This document shows positions 42,424-51,976 of a stretch of DNA of 64,000 nt, piece by piece. Made by a program: the position numbers and the translations under genes. How positions within the stretch are numbered: position 1 is the first letter of the stretch; each line of letters opens with the position of its first letter. Where the stretch lies: assembly GCF_009647655.1 (NCBI RefSeq), contig NZ_WJFD01000007.1, positions 62,001-126,000 of the forward strand. The letters are read 5' to 3'. Under the pieces are notes generated by a model. The model saw nothing but the letters and a program-made list of their open reading frames with translations, ran no database searches and had not been told where the DNA came from. Source of the stretch: Chitinophaga sp. SYP-B3965 (GTDB lineage Bacteria > Bacteroidota > Bacteroidia > Chitinophagales > Chitinophagaceae).

Positions 42424-45228
42424 ATGTGCGCAAAAGTTAAAACGAAGGAAGTAACCATTGAACGTGAACCAGTTAGCGCTCCGGACAGTATCTTTATCAA
42501 AGGAGCCCGGGTGCATAATCTTAAGAATGTCAGCGTTTCAATACCCAGAAATAAACTGGTAGTGGTAACCGGGGTCAGCGGCTCCGGAAAATCCAGCCTC
42601 ACCATGGACACCCTTTATGCGGAAGGCCAGCGCCGGTATGCAGAAAGTCTCAGTTCCTACGCCCGCCAGTTCCTCATGCGGATGAACAAACCGGATGTAG
42701 ATTACATAAAAGGCATCTGCCCTGCCATCGCCATCGAACAAAAGGTAATTACCCGTACCCCCCGCTCTACCGTAGGTTCCATGACGGAACTCTATGATTA
42801 TCTGCGGCTGCTGTTTTCCCGCGCGGGCAAAACCTATTCCCCCATTTCCGGGGAACTGGTGAAAAAACACGAGGTGCAGGATGTGGTGGATTATATTTCC
42901 AAACTCAAAACAGGCAGTAAAGTACAGATCCTCGTCCCCTTCCGCCAGCACGCCAACCGCAAACCGCTGGAAGAACTGAACATCCTCATGCAAAAAGGTT
43001 TTTCCCGCTTGTATGTAGGGGGAGAGCTGGTAAGGATTGAAGAACTGCAGGAACAGAAGAATCCTAAAATACCCGCCACCGCATATGTGTTGATAGACCG
43101 TATCGTGGTAAAGGATTTTGAGGAAGACGATAAACACCGCATCGCGGATTCCATCCAAACCGCTTTCTATGAAGGCGAAGGAGATTGCCACCTGGAAGTG
43201 GACGGAAAAATGAAACAACATTTCTCCAACCGTTTTGAACTGGATGGCCTGAAGTTTGAAGAGCCCGTTCCTAACTTATTCTCTTTCAACAATCCATTTG
43301 GTGCATGCCCAAGCTGTGAAGGCTTCGGACAAGTATTAGGAATAGACGCAGATCTAGTAATGCCCGATAAACGCCTTAGCGTTTTTGAAGGTGCCATCGC
43401 CCCATGGCGGGGAGAAAAAATGGGCGAATACAAAGAAGCCCTGGTGAAAGTAGCCCGCAAGTTCAACTTCCCGGTACACAAACCCATTTCAGACCTCACG
43501 GATGAACAGGTGCAATTACTGTGGGATGGTAACGAACATTTCTCCGGTCTGCATGAGTTCTTTAAAATGGTAGAGCAAAACCTCTACAAAGTACAATACC
43601 GTGTAATGCAGGCCCGCTATCGTGGCCGCACAGTTTGCCCTACCTGCAAAGGTGCCCGCTTACGCAAAGAAGCGCTCTATGTAAAAGTAGGAGATGCCAG
43701 CATTGCAGACCTGGTAGACTTACCCGTAGAAAAATTAAAGATCTGGTTCGATAAACTGGAACTGAATGAATACCAGACACAGGTATCCAAACGGATCCTG
43801 ATAGAAGTAAATCACCGCATAAAAACCTTGCTGGACGTTGGTCTTGGCTACCTCACACTAAACCGTGTAGCGAATACACTGAGTGGTGGAGAAAGCCAGC
43901 GTATTCAATTGACCCGTACTTTAGGCAGTAACCTCACCAACTCATTATACATCCTGGATGAGCCGAGTATTGGCTTACATGCAAGAGATACACACCGCCT
44001 CATTAAAGTGCTCCACGAACTGCGCGATCTCGGTAACACCGTGGTGGTAGTAGAACATGATGAGCAACTGATGGAACAGGCAGATTATATTATAGACATG
44101 GGTCCGCTGGCCAGTCATCTTGGTGGCGAAGTAATTTTCGAAGGTACTTATCCTGAGATCTTAAAAGACGGGAAAAGCCTCACCGGCAAATACCTCAGCG
44201 GTCACTACAGGATTGAACCGCCGGCACACATCCGTAAATGGAAACGTTCCATTACGCTGGAAGGATGCCGTCAGCACAACCTGAAGAACATTGATGTGCA
44301 ATTCCCGCTGGGTGTGCTTTGTGTGATCAGTGGTGTGTCCGGTTCCGGCAAAACCACATTGGTAAAACAGATCCTCTACCCTGCGCTCATGAAGCTTAAA
44401 GGAGAGTTCACCGATCGCGTGGGAAATCACCGCATCATGAAAGGAGACCTGGAGGCCGTGACCCAGATAGAAATGATAGATCAAAATCCTATCGGAAAAT
44501 CATCCCGTTCCAATCCTGTTACTTACATCAAAGCATACGACGAGATCCGTGATCTCTTCTCCAAACAACCGCTGAGTAAGATGCGCGGCTTCCAGCCTAA
44601 ACATTTTTCTTTCAACGTAGATGGCGGAAGATGTGATACCTGCAAAGGAGAAGGAGAAGTGATCGTAGAAATGCAGTTCCTGGCAGACGTTCACCTTACC
44701 TGCGAAACCTGCGGTGGCAAACGGTTTAAAGATGAAGTGCTGGAAGTACATTACAAAGGGAAAAGCATTTATGATATTTTAGAATTGGGTGTAGACGAAG
44801 CCATTGAATTCTTCAAAGAAGAAAAAGATGTAGTGACCAGGATCCGTCCGTTAAGTGATGTGGGGCTTGGTTATGTGAAGCTGGGCCAATCATCAGACAC
44901 ATTGAGCGGTGGGGAAGCACAACGTGTAAAACTGGCTTCTTTCCTGGGTAAAGGAAAAGCACAGGGACACATCTTATTCATCTTCGATGAACCCACTACT
45001 GGTTTGCATTTTCATGATATCAAAAAGTTGCTGAACTCATTCAATGCATTGATTGAACAGGGGCACTCTGTGTTAGTGATAGAACACAACCTGGATGTGA
45101 TCCGCTCTGCGGATTGGGCCATAGATCTTGGACCGGAAGGTGGTGAAGGAGGAGGCAGTTTGTTATATGCAGGTGTGCCGGAAGGATTGAAGAAAGTGAA
45201 AGAGAGTTACACAGGAAAGTTTTTATAA
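42424..45228 (+). CDS. uvrA: Excinuclease ABC subunit A
   Basis: This 934-residue protein is a full-length UvrA. The first Walker A lies in VTGVSGSGKSSLTMDTLYAE and the second in SGVSGSGKTTLVKQIL. Both ABC signatures (LSGGESQRIQL and LSGGEAQRVKL) and both Walker B regions (LYILDEPSIGLH and LFIFDEPTTGLH) are intact. Cys pairs for zinc are present: CPSCEGFG, CPTCKGARL, and CDTCKGEG with CETCGGKRF. UvrA recognises helix-distorting lesions and loads UvrB in nucleotide excision repair. It ends at a clear terminator. Confidence 0.96.
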   Translation: MCAKVKTKEVTIEREPVSAPDSIFIKGARVHNLKNVSVSIPRNKLVVVTGVSGSGKSSLTMDTLYAEGQRRYAESLSSYARQFLMRMNKPDVDYIKGICPAIAIEQKVITRTPRSTVGSMTELYDYLRLLFSRAGKTYSPISGELVKKHEVQDVVDYISKLKTGSKVQILVPFRQHANRKPLEELNILMQKGFSRLYVGGELVRIEELQEQKNPKIPATAYVLIDRIVVKDFEEDDKHRIADSIQTAFYEGEGDCHLEVDGKMKQHFSNRFELDGLKFEEPVPNLFSFNNPFGACPSCEGFGQVLGIDADLVMPDKRLSVFEGAIAPWRGEKMGEYKEALVKVARKFNFPVHKPISDLTDEQVQLLWDGNEHFSGLHEFFKMVEQNLYKVQYRVMQARYRGRTVCPTCKGARLRKEALYVKVGDASIADLVDLPVEKLKIWFDKLELNEYQTQVSKRILIEVNHRIKTLLDVGLGYLTLNRVANTLSGGESQRIQLTRTLGSNLTNSLYILDEPSIGLHARDTHRLIKVLHELRDLGNTVVVVEHDEQLMEQADYIIDMGPLASHLGGEVIFEGTYPEILKDGKSLTGKYLSGHYRIEPPAHIRKWKRSITLEGCRQHNLKNIDVQFPLGVLCVISGVSGSGKTTLVKQILYPALMKLKGEFTDRVGNHRIMKGDLEAVTQIEMIDQNPIGKSSRSNPVTYIKAYDEIRDLFSKQPLSKMRGFQPKHFSFNVDGGRCDTCKGEGEVIVEMQFLADVHLTCETCGGKRFKDEVLEVHYKGKSIYDILELGVDEAIEFFKEEKDVVTRIRPLSDVGLGYVKLGQSSDTLSGGEAQRVKLASFLGKGKAQGHILFIFDEPTTGLHFHDIKKLLNSFNALIEQGHSVLVIEHNLDVIRSADWAIDLGPEGGEGGGSLLYAGVPEGLKKVKESYTGKFL

Positions 45229-45246
45229 AAACCGAATTGGAATAAC

Positions 45247-45279
45247 AGCCCGCAATTAGCAATAATTGCGGGCTTTTTT
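45247..45279 (+). terminator. uvrA terminator
   Basis: AGCCCGCAATT and AATTGCGGGCT pair with a short loop and are followed by a T-run. It isolates the next operon from uvrA. Confidence 0.9.
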
Positions 45280-45387
45280 ATTTTAAAGAACAAAAACGGG
45301 AAAAACCCCGTACCCCGGCAGTTCAAAATATTGAAATTTTACATCGAGAAGAATCAGGAATTCATCCTCACCCCAAAATCTTTACTT

Positions 45388-46383
45388 ATGAATACTTATC
45401 TCGAAACGGGTATCGCCGTTATTCTGATCATTGTAGTTTTCAGTATCGTAGCCTATGTAATACAAGAACTCATCGCAGTTAATCTCCAGTTTCGTGGCAG
45501 GATGTTAAAGAAGGCCATTAACCAGTTGCTGGTATCTGGCAGCGTATTTGCAAATGAATTTTTTAAGCACCCGCAAATAGAGTTACTGGAAAAAAGGAAC
45601 GGCGCTACAAAGGATCCCTCCTATATCCCTTCTGCAAACTTCGCGATGACAGTGATAGACCTGGTCAAGAATGGTACAGCCGCCGATCCCGAACTCCAAA
45701 AGCTATTCTCATCCTGGCAGGCCATTGCCGGTGAAGATGTAATAGCAATGAAAGCGCTGATAGAAAAATGGTATGACGAATATATGGACAGGGTCGGCGG
45801 CTGGTACAAAAAGGAGTATCGCTGGATCACAAGGATTTTGGCGATTGGTATTGCACTGGCGTTTAACTTTAATCTCATCCGTATCACACAGATCGTGCAC
45901 CATGATACCGCTTTGAAAGCAACGCTGGTAGCGGCAGCAGATAAAATGGCAGATACTCCTGATTACTTAGCACAATATTATACGCAAAAGATCAACAGTG
46001 ATATGAAAGCCGTTGATGACGATTTTGCCACTAAGATCAGTAGTGCACCGGCAGATTCTGCTAAGCTGGTGCAAAAGCGGGACGCTGTTAAAGATTCTCT
46101 TCTCATAAACTATAACGCAAAACAATACCAAATGGCCAGGGGGCTGGTAGACAGTCTGCCTACAGGTAAACTGATGCTCGGCTGGAAGAATTGGCCATGG
46201 CTGGAGCAGGAAATAAAAACCGGTAAGCCTGCATACATCGGTAACTGGAATTTGTTCCTGCTCATAATAGGATTGTTTTTAGGAGCAGCTGCAATTTCCA
46301 TGGGAGCACCTTTCTGGTTCGCATTACTTGTGAAACTCGTAAACATCCGCAGAGCCGGTTTAAAACCCCCTGTTTCAAAATAA
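45388..46383 (+). CDS. Three-TM membrane protein, first gene of the DyP operon
   Basis: The ATG at 45388 gives 331 residues; a TTG at 45331 would add a non-hydrophobic leader. Hydrophobic segments are near 7-30 (TGIAVILIIVVFSIVAYVIQ), 145-168 (ITRILAIGIALAFNFNLI) and 285-315 (NLFLLIIGLFLGAAAISMGA). A helical soluble part lies between. The final segment SMGAPFWFALLVKLVNIRRAG looks conserved, with a basic end. I recognise no named family. It lies 12 bp before the DyP peroxidase gene and probably anchors or senses at the inner membrane for the operon products. Confidence 0.72.
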   Translation: MNTYLETGIAVILIIVVFSIVAYVIQELIAVNLQFRGRMLKKAINQLLVSGSVFANEFFKHPQIELLEKRNGATKDPSYIPSANFAMTVIDLVKNGTAADPELQKLFSSWQAIAGEDVIAMKALIEKWYDEYMDRVGGWYKKEYRWITRILAIGIALAFNFNLIRITQIVHHDTALKATLVAAADKMADTPDYLAQYYTQKINSDMKAVDDDFATKISSAPADSAKLVQKRDAVKDSLLINYNAKQYQMARGLVDSLPTGKLMLGWKNWPWLEQEIKTGKPAYIGNWNLFLLIIGLFLGAAAISMGAPFWFALLVKLVNIRRAGLKPPVSK

Positions 46384-46395
46384 AAATTATATACA

Positions 46396-47709
46396 ATGAT
46401 TATCAATAACACCACCCCACTTCCCAAAGTCCCGGCTGACCCCGCATTGCAGCAACTATTCAAAGACATGCAGGGGAATATCCTGAAGTCGCACGCCAGG
46501 CCCAATGTATGTTTATTGTTTGTTCAGTTTAAAGGTGCCCCGGTAACAGTAAAGCAATGGATCCGCACAAAAGTTGCACCACTTGTTGTTTCTATGACCA
46601 CGCAACTGGAAGACATTGAAATGCACAGGCAGGAGATAGAAAAGGATTTTTGTTCGTTTTCACTAACAGCTAAGGGATACGATTTTTTACTGTCCACCAT
46701 ACTTCCTGAAGATGAAAGTTTCCGGGAGGGCCTTGGTAAAGATACTATCCCTGCAGATCCGCCTAAAAGTAATTGGGAGGAAAAATATCAGAAAGAGATC
46801 CATGCTGTGTTTATCCTGGCACATGGATTCCCTGAGCAATTATCGCTGCTGAGGGAGAATGTAATAGCAATGCTGAGTGAAAACGCCATCCTGGTGGCCG
46901 AAGAAACTGGTCAGGCATTGAAAGATGCAAACAGCATTGACATAGAACACTTCGGTTATGCAGATGGAAGAAGCCAGCCAAGATACTTTGAAGATGATAT
47001 GAAAAAAGAAGGTACAGATGTGAATTGGAATGCCTTTGCTTCCCTGGACCTCGTACTTACAAAAGACCCGCTTGGAAAGGCATTTAAACAGGATGATACA
47101 CCTGCCAGTGATGATACCGGTACTCACAGTTACGGAAGCTACCTGGTCTTTAGAAAATTGGAACAGGATGTAAGCGGCTGGAATGATGCTGTGTTGAAAC
47201 ATTCATTGGATACTGGTCAGAGTCAGGATCTGGTGGGCGCCATGGCAGTAGGTCGCTTCAAAGATGGAACGCCAGTGCTGAATCATAATGCCCCGCAGGG
47301 AAGTCCCTCAATCGAAAATGATTTTAACTACACGGCAGATCCCCAGGGCAAAGGCTGTCCCTTTCATGCACATATCAGAAAATCCAACCCAAGAGGAGAT
47401 ACACAGCAATTCGGTGTTCCCCTGGAAAACGAAAAGACCCGGCGTATCACGCGAAGAGGGATCCCTTATACAACAGGTGAAAAGAAAGGGCTCCTGTTCA
47501 TGTGTTACCAGCAGAGCATAATAGAACAATTTGATTTTATGCAGAATAATTGGGTGGATAATCCCGGGTTTCTCAAGGGGAATACAGGAGTGGATGCAGT
47601 GATAGGACAAACAATTGATTTGAAAGGAGGTTTGCTTGGGCAACATGTACATCTCAAAGGCGGTGAATATTTCTTTACACCTTCTATCAGTTTTTTACGA
47701 ACACTTTAA
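46396..47709 (+). CDS. Dye-decolorizing (DyP-type) haem peroxidase
   Basis: This 437-residue protein has the DyP signatures. The distal GxxDG motif is EHFGYADGRSQPRYF, with D190 as catalytic acid, and the proximal haem ligand is H326 in FHAHIRKSNPR. It should use H2O2 to oxidise bulky substrates. No signal peptide or Tat motif is visible, so it is cytoplasmic or delivered by an unusual route. Most bacterial DyPs are about 300-350 residues; the extra length comes largely from an insertion around residues 105-135 and the region near 200-260. It is the second gene of the operon, 12 bp after the membrane-protein gene. Confidence 0.92.
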   Translation: MIINNTTPLPKVPADPALQQLFKDMQGNILKSHARPNVCLLFVQFKGAPVTVKQWIRTKVAPLVVSMTTQLEDIEMHRQEIEKDFCSFSLTAKGYDFLLSTILPEDESFREGLGKDTIPADPPKSNWEEKYQKEIHAVFILAHGFPEQLSLLRENVIAMLSENAILVAEETGQALKDANSIDIEHFGYADGRSQPRYFEDDMKKEGTDVNWNAFASLDLVLTKDPLGKAFKQDDTPASDDTGTHSYGSYLVFRKLEQDVSGWNDAVLKHSLDTGQSQDLVGAMAVGRFKDGTPVLNHNAPQGSPSIENDFNYTADPQGKGCPFHAHIRKSNPRGDTQQFGVPLENEKTRRITRRGIPYTTGEKKGLLFMCYQQSIIEQFDFMQNNWVDNPGFLKGNTGVDAVIGQTIDLKGGLLGQHVHLKGGEYFFTPSISFLRTL

Positions 47710-47720
47710 AAACCAACTAT

Positions 47721-48197
47721 ATGGCAAAAGCTAAAAAAGCAGTAGCGGTAAAAAAAGCACCGCCTGTAAAAAGAACCCCTGCAACGAACAATGCCAAAGT
47801 GACCATTGAAGTTGTGATACGCAATGAAACCGTTTCTCCCATAACGAATGTAATGAGAGGGGGAGGAATGCAAATGTTCGATGCTCCTTTTGATGCCCCT
47901 CCCCCTAATTTCGAATTTGCTTTCAACACTACGGGGGTTACGATCCTTAATTTCCTGGTAGGAGAACACGATGTGGATCTGAAAGGTGAAAGTAGATTTT
48001 TTGCACCGGTATTAGATCCTAATCCCTCCCCAAGGATCAGGGTGGTCGTGTTCGCACGAAAAGATCATCCTGATGGGATCGGGTCATTGACACTTAAGTA
48101 TAAGGGAAAAGATATCCCCGATTCTCCCCTAACACTCACATTTAAGAATGATGGATTGGGTGGATTTAATGAACGTGTAAAACTGATAAAACCATGA
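47721..48197 (+). CDS. Small beta-rich protein with Lys/Ala/Pro N-terminus
   Basis: I do not recognise this 158-residue protein. Residues 1-22 (MAKAKKAVAVKKAPPVKRTP) are strongly basic and resemble the tail of the peroxiredoxin at 2365. The remainder alternates hydrophobic residues in the manner of an immunoglobulin-like beta sandwich (KVTIEVVIRNETVSPITNV, RIRVVVFARKD, GSLTLKYKGKDIP). No signal peptide is seen. The gene starts 11 bp after the DyP gene and overlaps the next start by 4 bp (ATGA), so it is translated with both. It could be a DyP partner or carrier; that is inference. Confidence 0.68.
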   Translation: MAKAKKAVAVKKAPPVKRTPATNNAKVTIEVVIRNETVSPITNVMRGGGMQMFDAPFDAPPPNFEFAFNTTGVTILNFLVGEHDVDLKGESRFFAPVLDPNPSPRIRVVVFARKDHPDGIGSLTLKYKGKDIPDSPLTLTFKNDGLGGFNERVKLIKP

Positions 48198-49564
48198 AAA
48201 AGATCTTTACAATCCTCCTGGCGTTATTAGTAACTGGGGTATCTTACGGACAATACCTTACCCAGGACGCGGCTGGGAAAAGTTCAATACCACTTCCATT
48301 GAAAGGCCTCGGTATTGGAATTGACATAGGGAAAACAGAAGCCACATTCGGACTGAATAATTATGAAAGAGTGTTTAAAGAAGATAAGCCGTGGGTATTG
48401 GGAATAAACCTTTCTACAAAGAATGTGGAAGGGCTCTCGAATCTGTTCACTGCCGGAAAATTTATACCTGATGCTAAGATGCAGGGATTCATAGGGTTTT
48501 CTGTTTCCAATAATAAGAAATTGAACAACGCTTTCAGGAACTCGGAATTTTTTGCAGCCAGTAAATATGAAAACAACTTACAACGAGAACTCTTTGAAGA
48601 CCTGAAAGCAAAGACGCTCCGTGCAGCAGCCAGTTATTTGATACAGATCAAAGATCCTACGGCTGCCCACAAAGTAATGAATGATCTGAAAAAGCAGGTT
48701 GCCTTGCAGCAGCAACCAGAAGATCTTAATCTCTTAGTGGAAAATTATAGCCTGCCAGATGTCAACCTGACGCCATTCCTAACGCCATTTAAGCAAAAGT
48801 ACGCTAGCTTACAGGAAGAGTATTTAGTAGCCTTTAATGCTGCTTTGGAAGATACAGAGGGCTTGTTAGATAATACCTGGGAAGAATTCCTGAAAAATGC
48901 TCCTAATCCCACACGATATACTTTTTTCCTTATCGGTGGGATCAATGGCCGGAGTTTTCCTTACTATAAAGGCTTAAATACTACAGAGCTGGAAGATTCC
49001 TTTGAGGATGTCTTATTCAAAGGAGGAAACCTGGGCCTGGGTGTAAACGTGCAGGTCAGGAACTTCTGGCTGGGAGCGACTTACAGCTACCTCAGCGGTG
49101 ATAATTTCAGCAGCCTGAGCAGTAGGGAGTTCAATCTGAAAACGGTCGCATCTTCAGGATCAGGGTCGCTTACCGGTGAGAAAAAGTTTACCGCGTACAC
49201 AGGGAAATATGCGAAAGTAGAAACGAATGAGTTGAACATTGACCTGGTAGGAGATTTTAGAATAACAGACTCATCCCGCGTGATCGCAAGTCTCTATTCC
49301 CGCAGCAGCCTGGCCAGCCGGGACACAGCTTACCTGAAAAACTATACCAATATAGGCGTTGGCCTTTATTTCACAGGCCTGAAAGGTAAATTCCTGGGTG
49401 GATTATACTTAGAGCTTCCGGATGTCAGTAACAATGCTGAAAAAGCAAAACCATTGGCAGAAAGAAGTATTCAGTCACCCTTCAAAAGGCTCACCTTTGG
49501 CATCGTAACAAAGTTCAATCTTTCTTCCATATTTGATTTTTCGAACAAGGCGGTTAGGGAATAA
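48194..49564 (+). CDS. Secreted protein with C-terminal beta-barrel character, 456 aa
   Basis: A signal peptide (MKKIFTILLALLVTGVSYGQ) is followed by a GLGIGIDIGKTEATFGL strand region, a helical middle (about 110-240, AKTLRAAASYLIQIKD and EEYLVAFNAALEDTEG) and repeated amphipathic strands to the C-terminus (NLGLGVNVQVRNFWLGATYS, NIGVGLYFTGLKGKFLGGLY, RLTFGIVTKFNLSSIF). This suggests an outer-membrane barrel with a helical insert. I assign no family. It overlaps the preceding gene by 4 bp and is translated with it, so the operon couples a cytoplasmic peroxidase to an envelope protein. Confidence 0.68.
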   Translation: MKKIFTILLALLVTGVSYGQYLTQDAAGKSSIPLPLKGLGIGIDIGKTEATFGLNNYERVFKEDKPWVLGINLSTKNVEGLSNLFTAGKFIPDAKMQGFIGFSVSNNKKLNNAFRNSEFFAASKYENNLQRELFEDLKAKTLRAAASYLIQIKDPTAAHKVMNDLKKQVALQQQPEDLNLLVENYSLPDVNLTPFLTPFKQKYASLQEEYLVAFNAALEDTEGLLDNTWEEFLKNAPNPTRYTFFLIGGINGRSFPYYKGLNTTELEDSFEDVLFKGGNLGLGVNVQVRNFWLGATYSYLSGDNFSSLSSREFNLKTVASSGSGSLTGEKKFTAYTGKYAKVETNELNIDLVGDFRITDSSRVIASLYSRSSLASRDTAYLKNYTNIGVGLYFTGLKGKFLGGLYLELPDVSNNAEKAKPLAERSIQSPFKRLTFGIVTKFNLSSIFDFSNKAVRE

Positions 49565-49599
49565 GATGTTATATTGTATTTAATTCAAGTAGCCCCCAT

Positions 49600-50256
49600 A
49601 TGCATATCTCCATTGGTATTGTTGATGATCACAGCATCCTGCTAAAATCTCTGGTTGATCTTATCAATGGATTTGAGCATTGTAAAGTAACCCGGATGGC
49701 CCTCAACGGCAAAGAATTATTGATCCAGCTGAAAGAAGATCCCTCGTCCTTACCAGACATCATGCTGGTAGATGTTATCATGCCGGGGTTAAATGGCGTA
49801 GAAACGGTGAAAGAATTGAGCCTGTTATACCCCGCCATCAAACTCATCGCTTTTTCTACAAAGGAAGATGACGACACGGTGATCAGTATGATCCGGAATG
49901 GTTGCTGCGCCTACCTCGTAAAAGGCATCGACGCAGAAGAACTGGAGAAGGCTATTCTGGAAGTGCATGAAAAAGGACATTATAACGGGGATGCCTATAA
50001 CCTTAATTATCGCCGTATCATGGCACGTATAAAAGAAAAAGAGCGGGTAAAGCTCTCTCCAAATGAAGCAATCTTTCTCCAACTGGCTTGTAGTGATCTA
50101 ACATATAAAGATATCGCTTCAAAGATGCACCTCGCAGAACGCACGATAGATGGTTACAGAGAATCACTATTCGGAAAACTGAATGTTCAAAGCCGTGTAG
50201 GAATGGTTCTGGAAGCTATCAGATTAGAGTTAGTGAATATTAAAGACCTCAAATAA
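49600..50256 (+). CDS. NarL/LuxR-family response regulator
   Basis: This 218-residue protein has a receiver domain (about 1-120) with acidic pocket D9/D10, phospho-acceptor D58 in IMLVDVIMPG, a conserved Ser in IAFSTKED and Lys in YLVKGID. The C-terminal LuxR-type helix-turn-helix is at about 150-215 (LTYKDIASKMHLAERTIDGY). It binds DNA as a phosphorylated dimer. It is the fifth gene of the DyP operon. The likely kinase is the HisKA_3-type sensor at 51977, which lacks a receiver and output domain; this pairing is inferred from proximity and class match. Confidence 0.9.
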   Translation: MHISIGIVDDHSILLKSLVDLINGFEHCKVTRMALNGKELLIQLKEDPSSLPDIMLVDVIMPGLNGVETVKELSLLYPAIKLIAFSTKEDDDTVISMIRNGCCAYLVKGIDAEELEKAILEVHEKGHYNGDAYNLNYRRIMARIKEKERVKLSPNEAIFLQLACSDLTYKDIASKMHLAERTIDGYRESLFGKLNVQSRVGMVLEAIRLELVNIKDLK

Positions 50257-50290
50257 TAATTTCATTTTTTAATCCCTAAAAATTACACAA

Positions 50291-50692
50291 ATGTCCGATC
50301 AAGAACAACAAGAACAAGTAGTACCACTAGCACCATTAGCATTGCCTGCTCACTACTGTGAATTTATTCTGGACGAAGAGCTTATGAACCTCGGTGCCAG
50401 GTTGTTATCGCTTAAAATTGTAAGAAGCACTATTATCCCCAATGGGCCTGCAATGATCCAGATGAAATTTTCTATGCCGACAAAAAAGAAGGTATTGGCC
50501 AATACGGCAGATCCCGATGCAAGGGGTGTCCATGAGTTTACTACCCGGCAACACATTCCGAACGCTCTGGGTATTGAAACCCATATGAAAGCGGTGGGTG
50601 ACGAATCCGTGGAGGTTGAATATGAGCATGATAGTGGAGGTAAGATCCCTAATACACCGGCGCCTTTTGCGGCGAATCCGGTTCATCAGTAA
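50291..50692 (+). CDS. Small hypothetical protein, 133 aa
   Basis: I recognise no family. The protein opens with an acidic Gln/Glu stretch (MSDQEQQEQVVPLAPLALPA) and then has segments such as IPNGPAMIQMKFSMPTKKKV and TTRQHIPNALGIETHMKAV. The C-terminus is Pro-rich. There is no signal peptide or TM segment. It is the last gene of the operon, 34 bp after the response regulator, and ends at the terminator at 50701. Confidence 0.6.
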   Translation: MSDQEQQEQVVPLAPLALPAHYCEFILDEELMNLGARLLSLKIVRSTIIPNGPAMIQMKFSMPTKKKVLANTADPDARGVHEFTTRQHIPNALGIETHMKAVGDESVEVEYEHDSGGKIPNTPAPFAANPVHQ

Positions 50693-50700
50693 CTAAAAAA

Positions 50701-50728
50701 AAGCTCATCATTTGATGAGCTTTTTTTT
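50701..50728. terminator. Bidirectional terminator ending the DyP operon
   Basis: AAGCTCATCA and TGATGAGCTT form a perfect 10-bp stem around a two-base gap, flanked by A and T runs. It separates the DyP operon from the convergent protease gene and can terminate both. Confidence 0.88.
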
Positions 50729-51953
50729 AGGCAGTTGGAAAATATTTTTCCGCAAACTGCCCCCAGGTATTTGTTTTTGTAAATGTTGACGCAAAGGGAG
50801 ATGCTCTATGCATGTGACGGACATAAACGGGGGGAACTCCCAATGAGCGGGCGATGGCGATACTCAAAAAACCAACTGCGATCCCATGGTAAGAAAATGG
50901 TACCGGAATGGTAACTTCCTTGCCAATGAAGCATTCTATAACAAGCGTTTTACTACTTAAAAGCACAAAGATCTCGTTGATAATTGTATGCAGTTCTTTG
51001 AACTCTCTCTGTAATAGAAAGAGGAAATTACCCAGATCTACTGTTCCTGGGGCAAATGAGGCGGCGATCCTGATGCGAAGGAATCCTGCAATATCAGTGG
51101 CTGGAATAATTAGTAATTGGGCGGCAAGTTCGTCCATAAGCCGAAATAAAACACCATAATTCTGCAGATGAATAGCAGAGAATGCAGATCGTGAAAGCGA
51201 ATTGACAATATCCCTAATGGGCGAATTATAACTACTGAGTGTTGTAATAGCTGTTCTTGCAAAATCCTCTGATGTTACAGCAGGATTGGTGAATAATATT
51301 CTGAATAATTCCTTATAATCATATCCCTCAAAACTCCCAATATTTTCAGGCGCAACCAGGTAATCTGTCTGAGCGATAGATAATTCATATCCGGTTTCAA
51401 TGGTCTGCATGTAACAATTTATCATCAACAATACTGAAATTTTGAAAGGCGATGAAAATGTGGAAGCATCTATTATAGCACGGCTTAGATGATCTGCACC
51501 AAGATGGCCTGTAGATGGACCGGCCTCAGATCGCTCTGCCGCTATATTGGGAAATAAAGAATAGGATGAGCCATGTCCCCATAAGAATAAAAAGTAACGT
51601 TCAGCAGGATTATGCGCAATAATGTATTCCCGGAAGAAAGTGGTTAAATGCCAGTGAAAGCGCATATTAAAATCAGGGAGAGGAAAAGGAATAGGTTCCC
51701 ATTTACTTTGTCCGCCATCTGGTATCAGTTGATAAACTATTGTAAAGGCTTCTTTCGGATCAGCACCTGCTGAAAGAGGCTGGGCAGGCAATCCTAATAG
51801 CCTGAGAATTTCTTGAGAGGTCTCCAGGCAAAGGATAACACGGTTGTCTGCTGTGATAAGCTGTGATGCGATTTCTTCAAGCATGTTTTTGGCAAACGCC
51901 CAGTCCACGCTTACAGTAGCCAAATGAATAATTGTGTTTTGAATTTTTTCCAT
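50727..51953 (-). CDS. Clostripain-like (C11, caspase-fold) cysteine peptidase
   Basis: This 408-residue protein has the clan CD dyad in C11 style: H127 in YFLFLWGHGSSY and C180 in SVLLMINCYMQTIETGYEL, followed by DYLVAPENIGSFEGYDY, which matches the conserved YLVASE region of clostripain relatives. No signal peptide is visible, so it acts in the cytoplasm or as a regulated effector. Residues 220-408 are less conserved and may form a regulatory or substrate-binding part. The gene is convergent with the DyP operon and divergent from the sensor kinase gene by 23 bp. Substrate and activation are unknown. Confidence 0.75.
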   Translation of the reverse strand: MEKIQNTIIHLATVSVDWAFAKNMLEEIASQLITADNRVILCLETSQEILRLLGLPAQPLSAGADPKEAFTIVYQLIPDGGQSKWEPIPFPLPDFNMRFHWHLTTFFREYIIAHNPAERYFLFLWGHGSSYSLFPNIAAERSEAGPSTGHLGADHLSRAIIDASTFSSPFKISVLLMINCYMQTIETGYELSIAQTDYLVAPENIGSFEGYDYKELFRILFTNPAVTSEDFARTAITTLSSYNSPIRDIVNSLSRSAFSAIHLQNYGVLFRLMDELAAQLLIIPATDIAGFLRIRIAASFAPGTVDLGNFLFLLQREFKELHTIINEIFVLLSSKTLVIECFIGKEVTIPVPFSYHGIAVGFLSIAIARSLGVPPVYVRHMHRASPFASTFTKTNTWGQFAEKYFPTA

Positions 51954-51976
51954 AACTTGGGGTTATAAGCTGAATA

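Noticed and set aside
42538..43221. 227-residue minus-strand ORF inside uvrA
   Set aside because: uvrA motifs are complete on the + strand in this stretch, and the antisense protein shows no family features.
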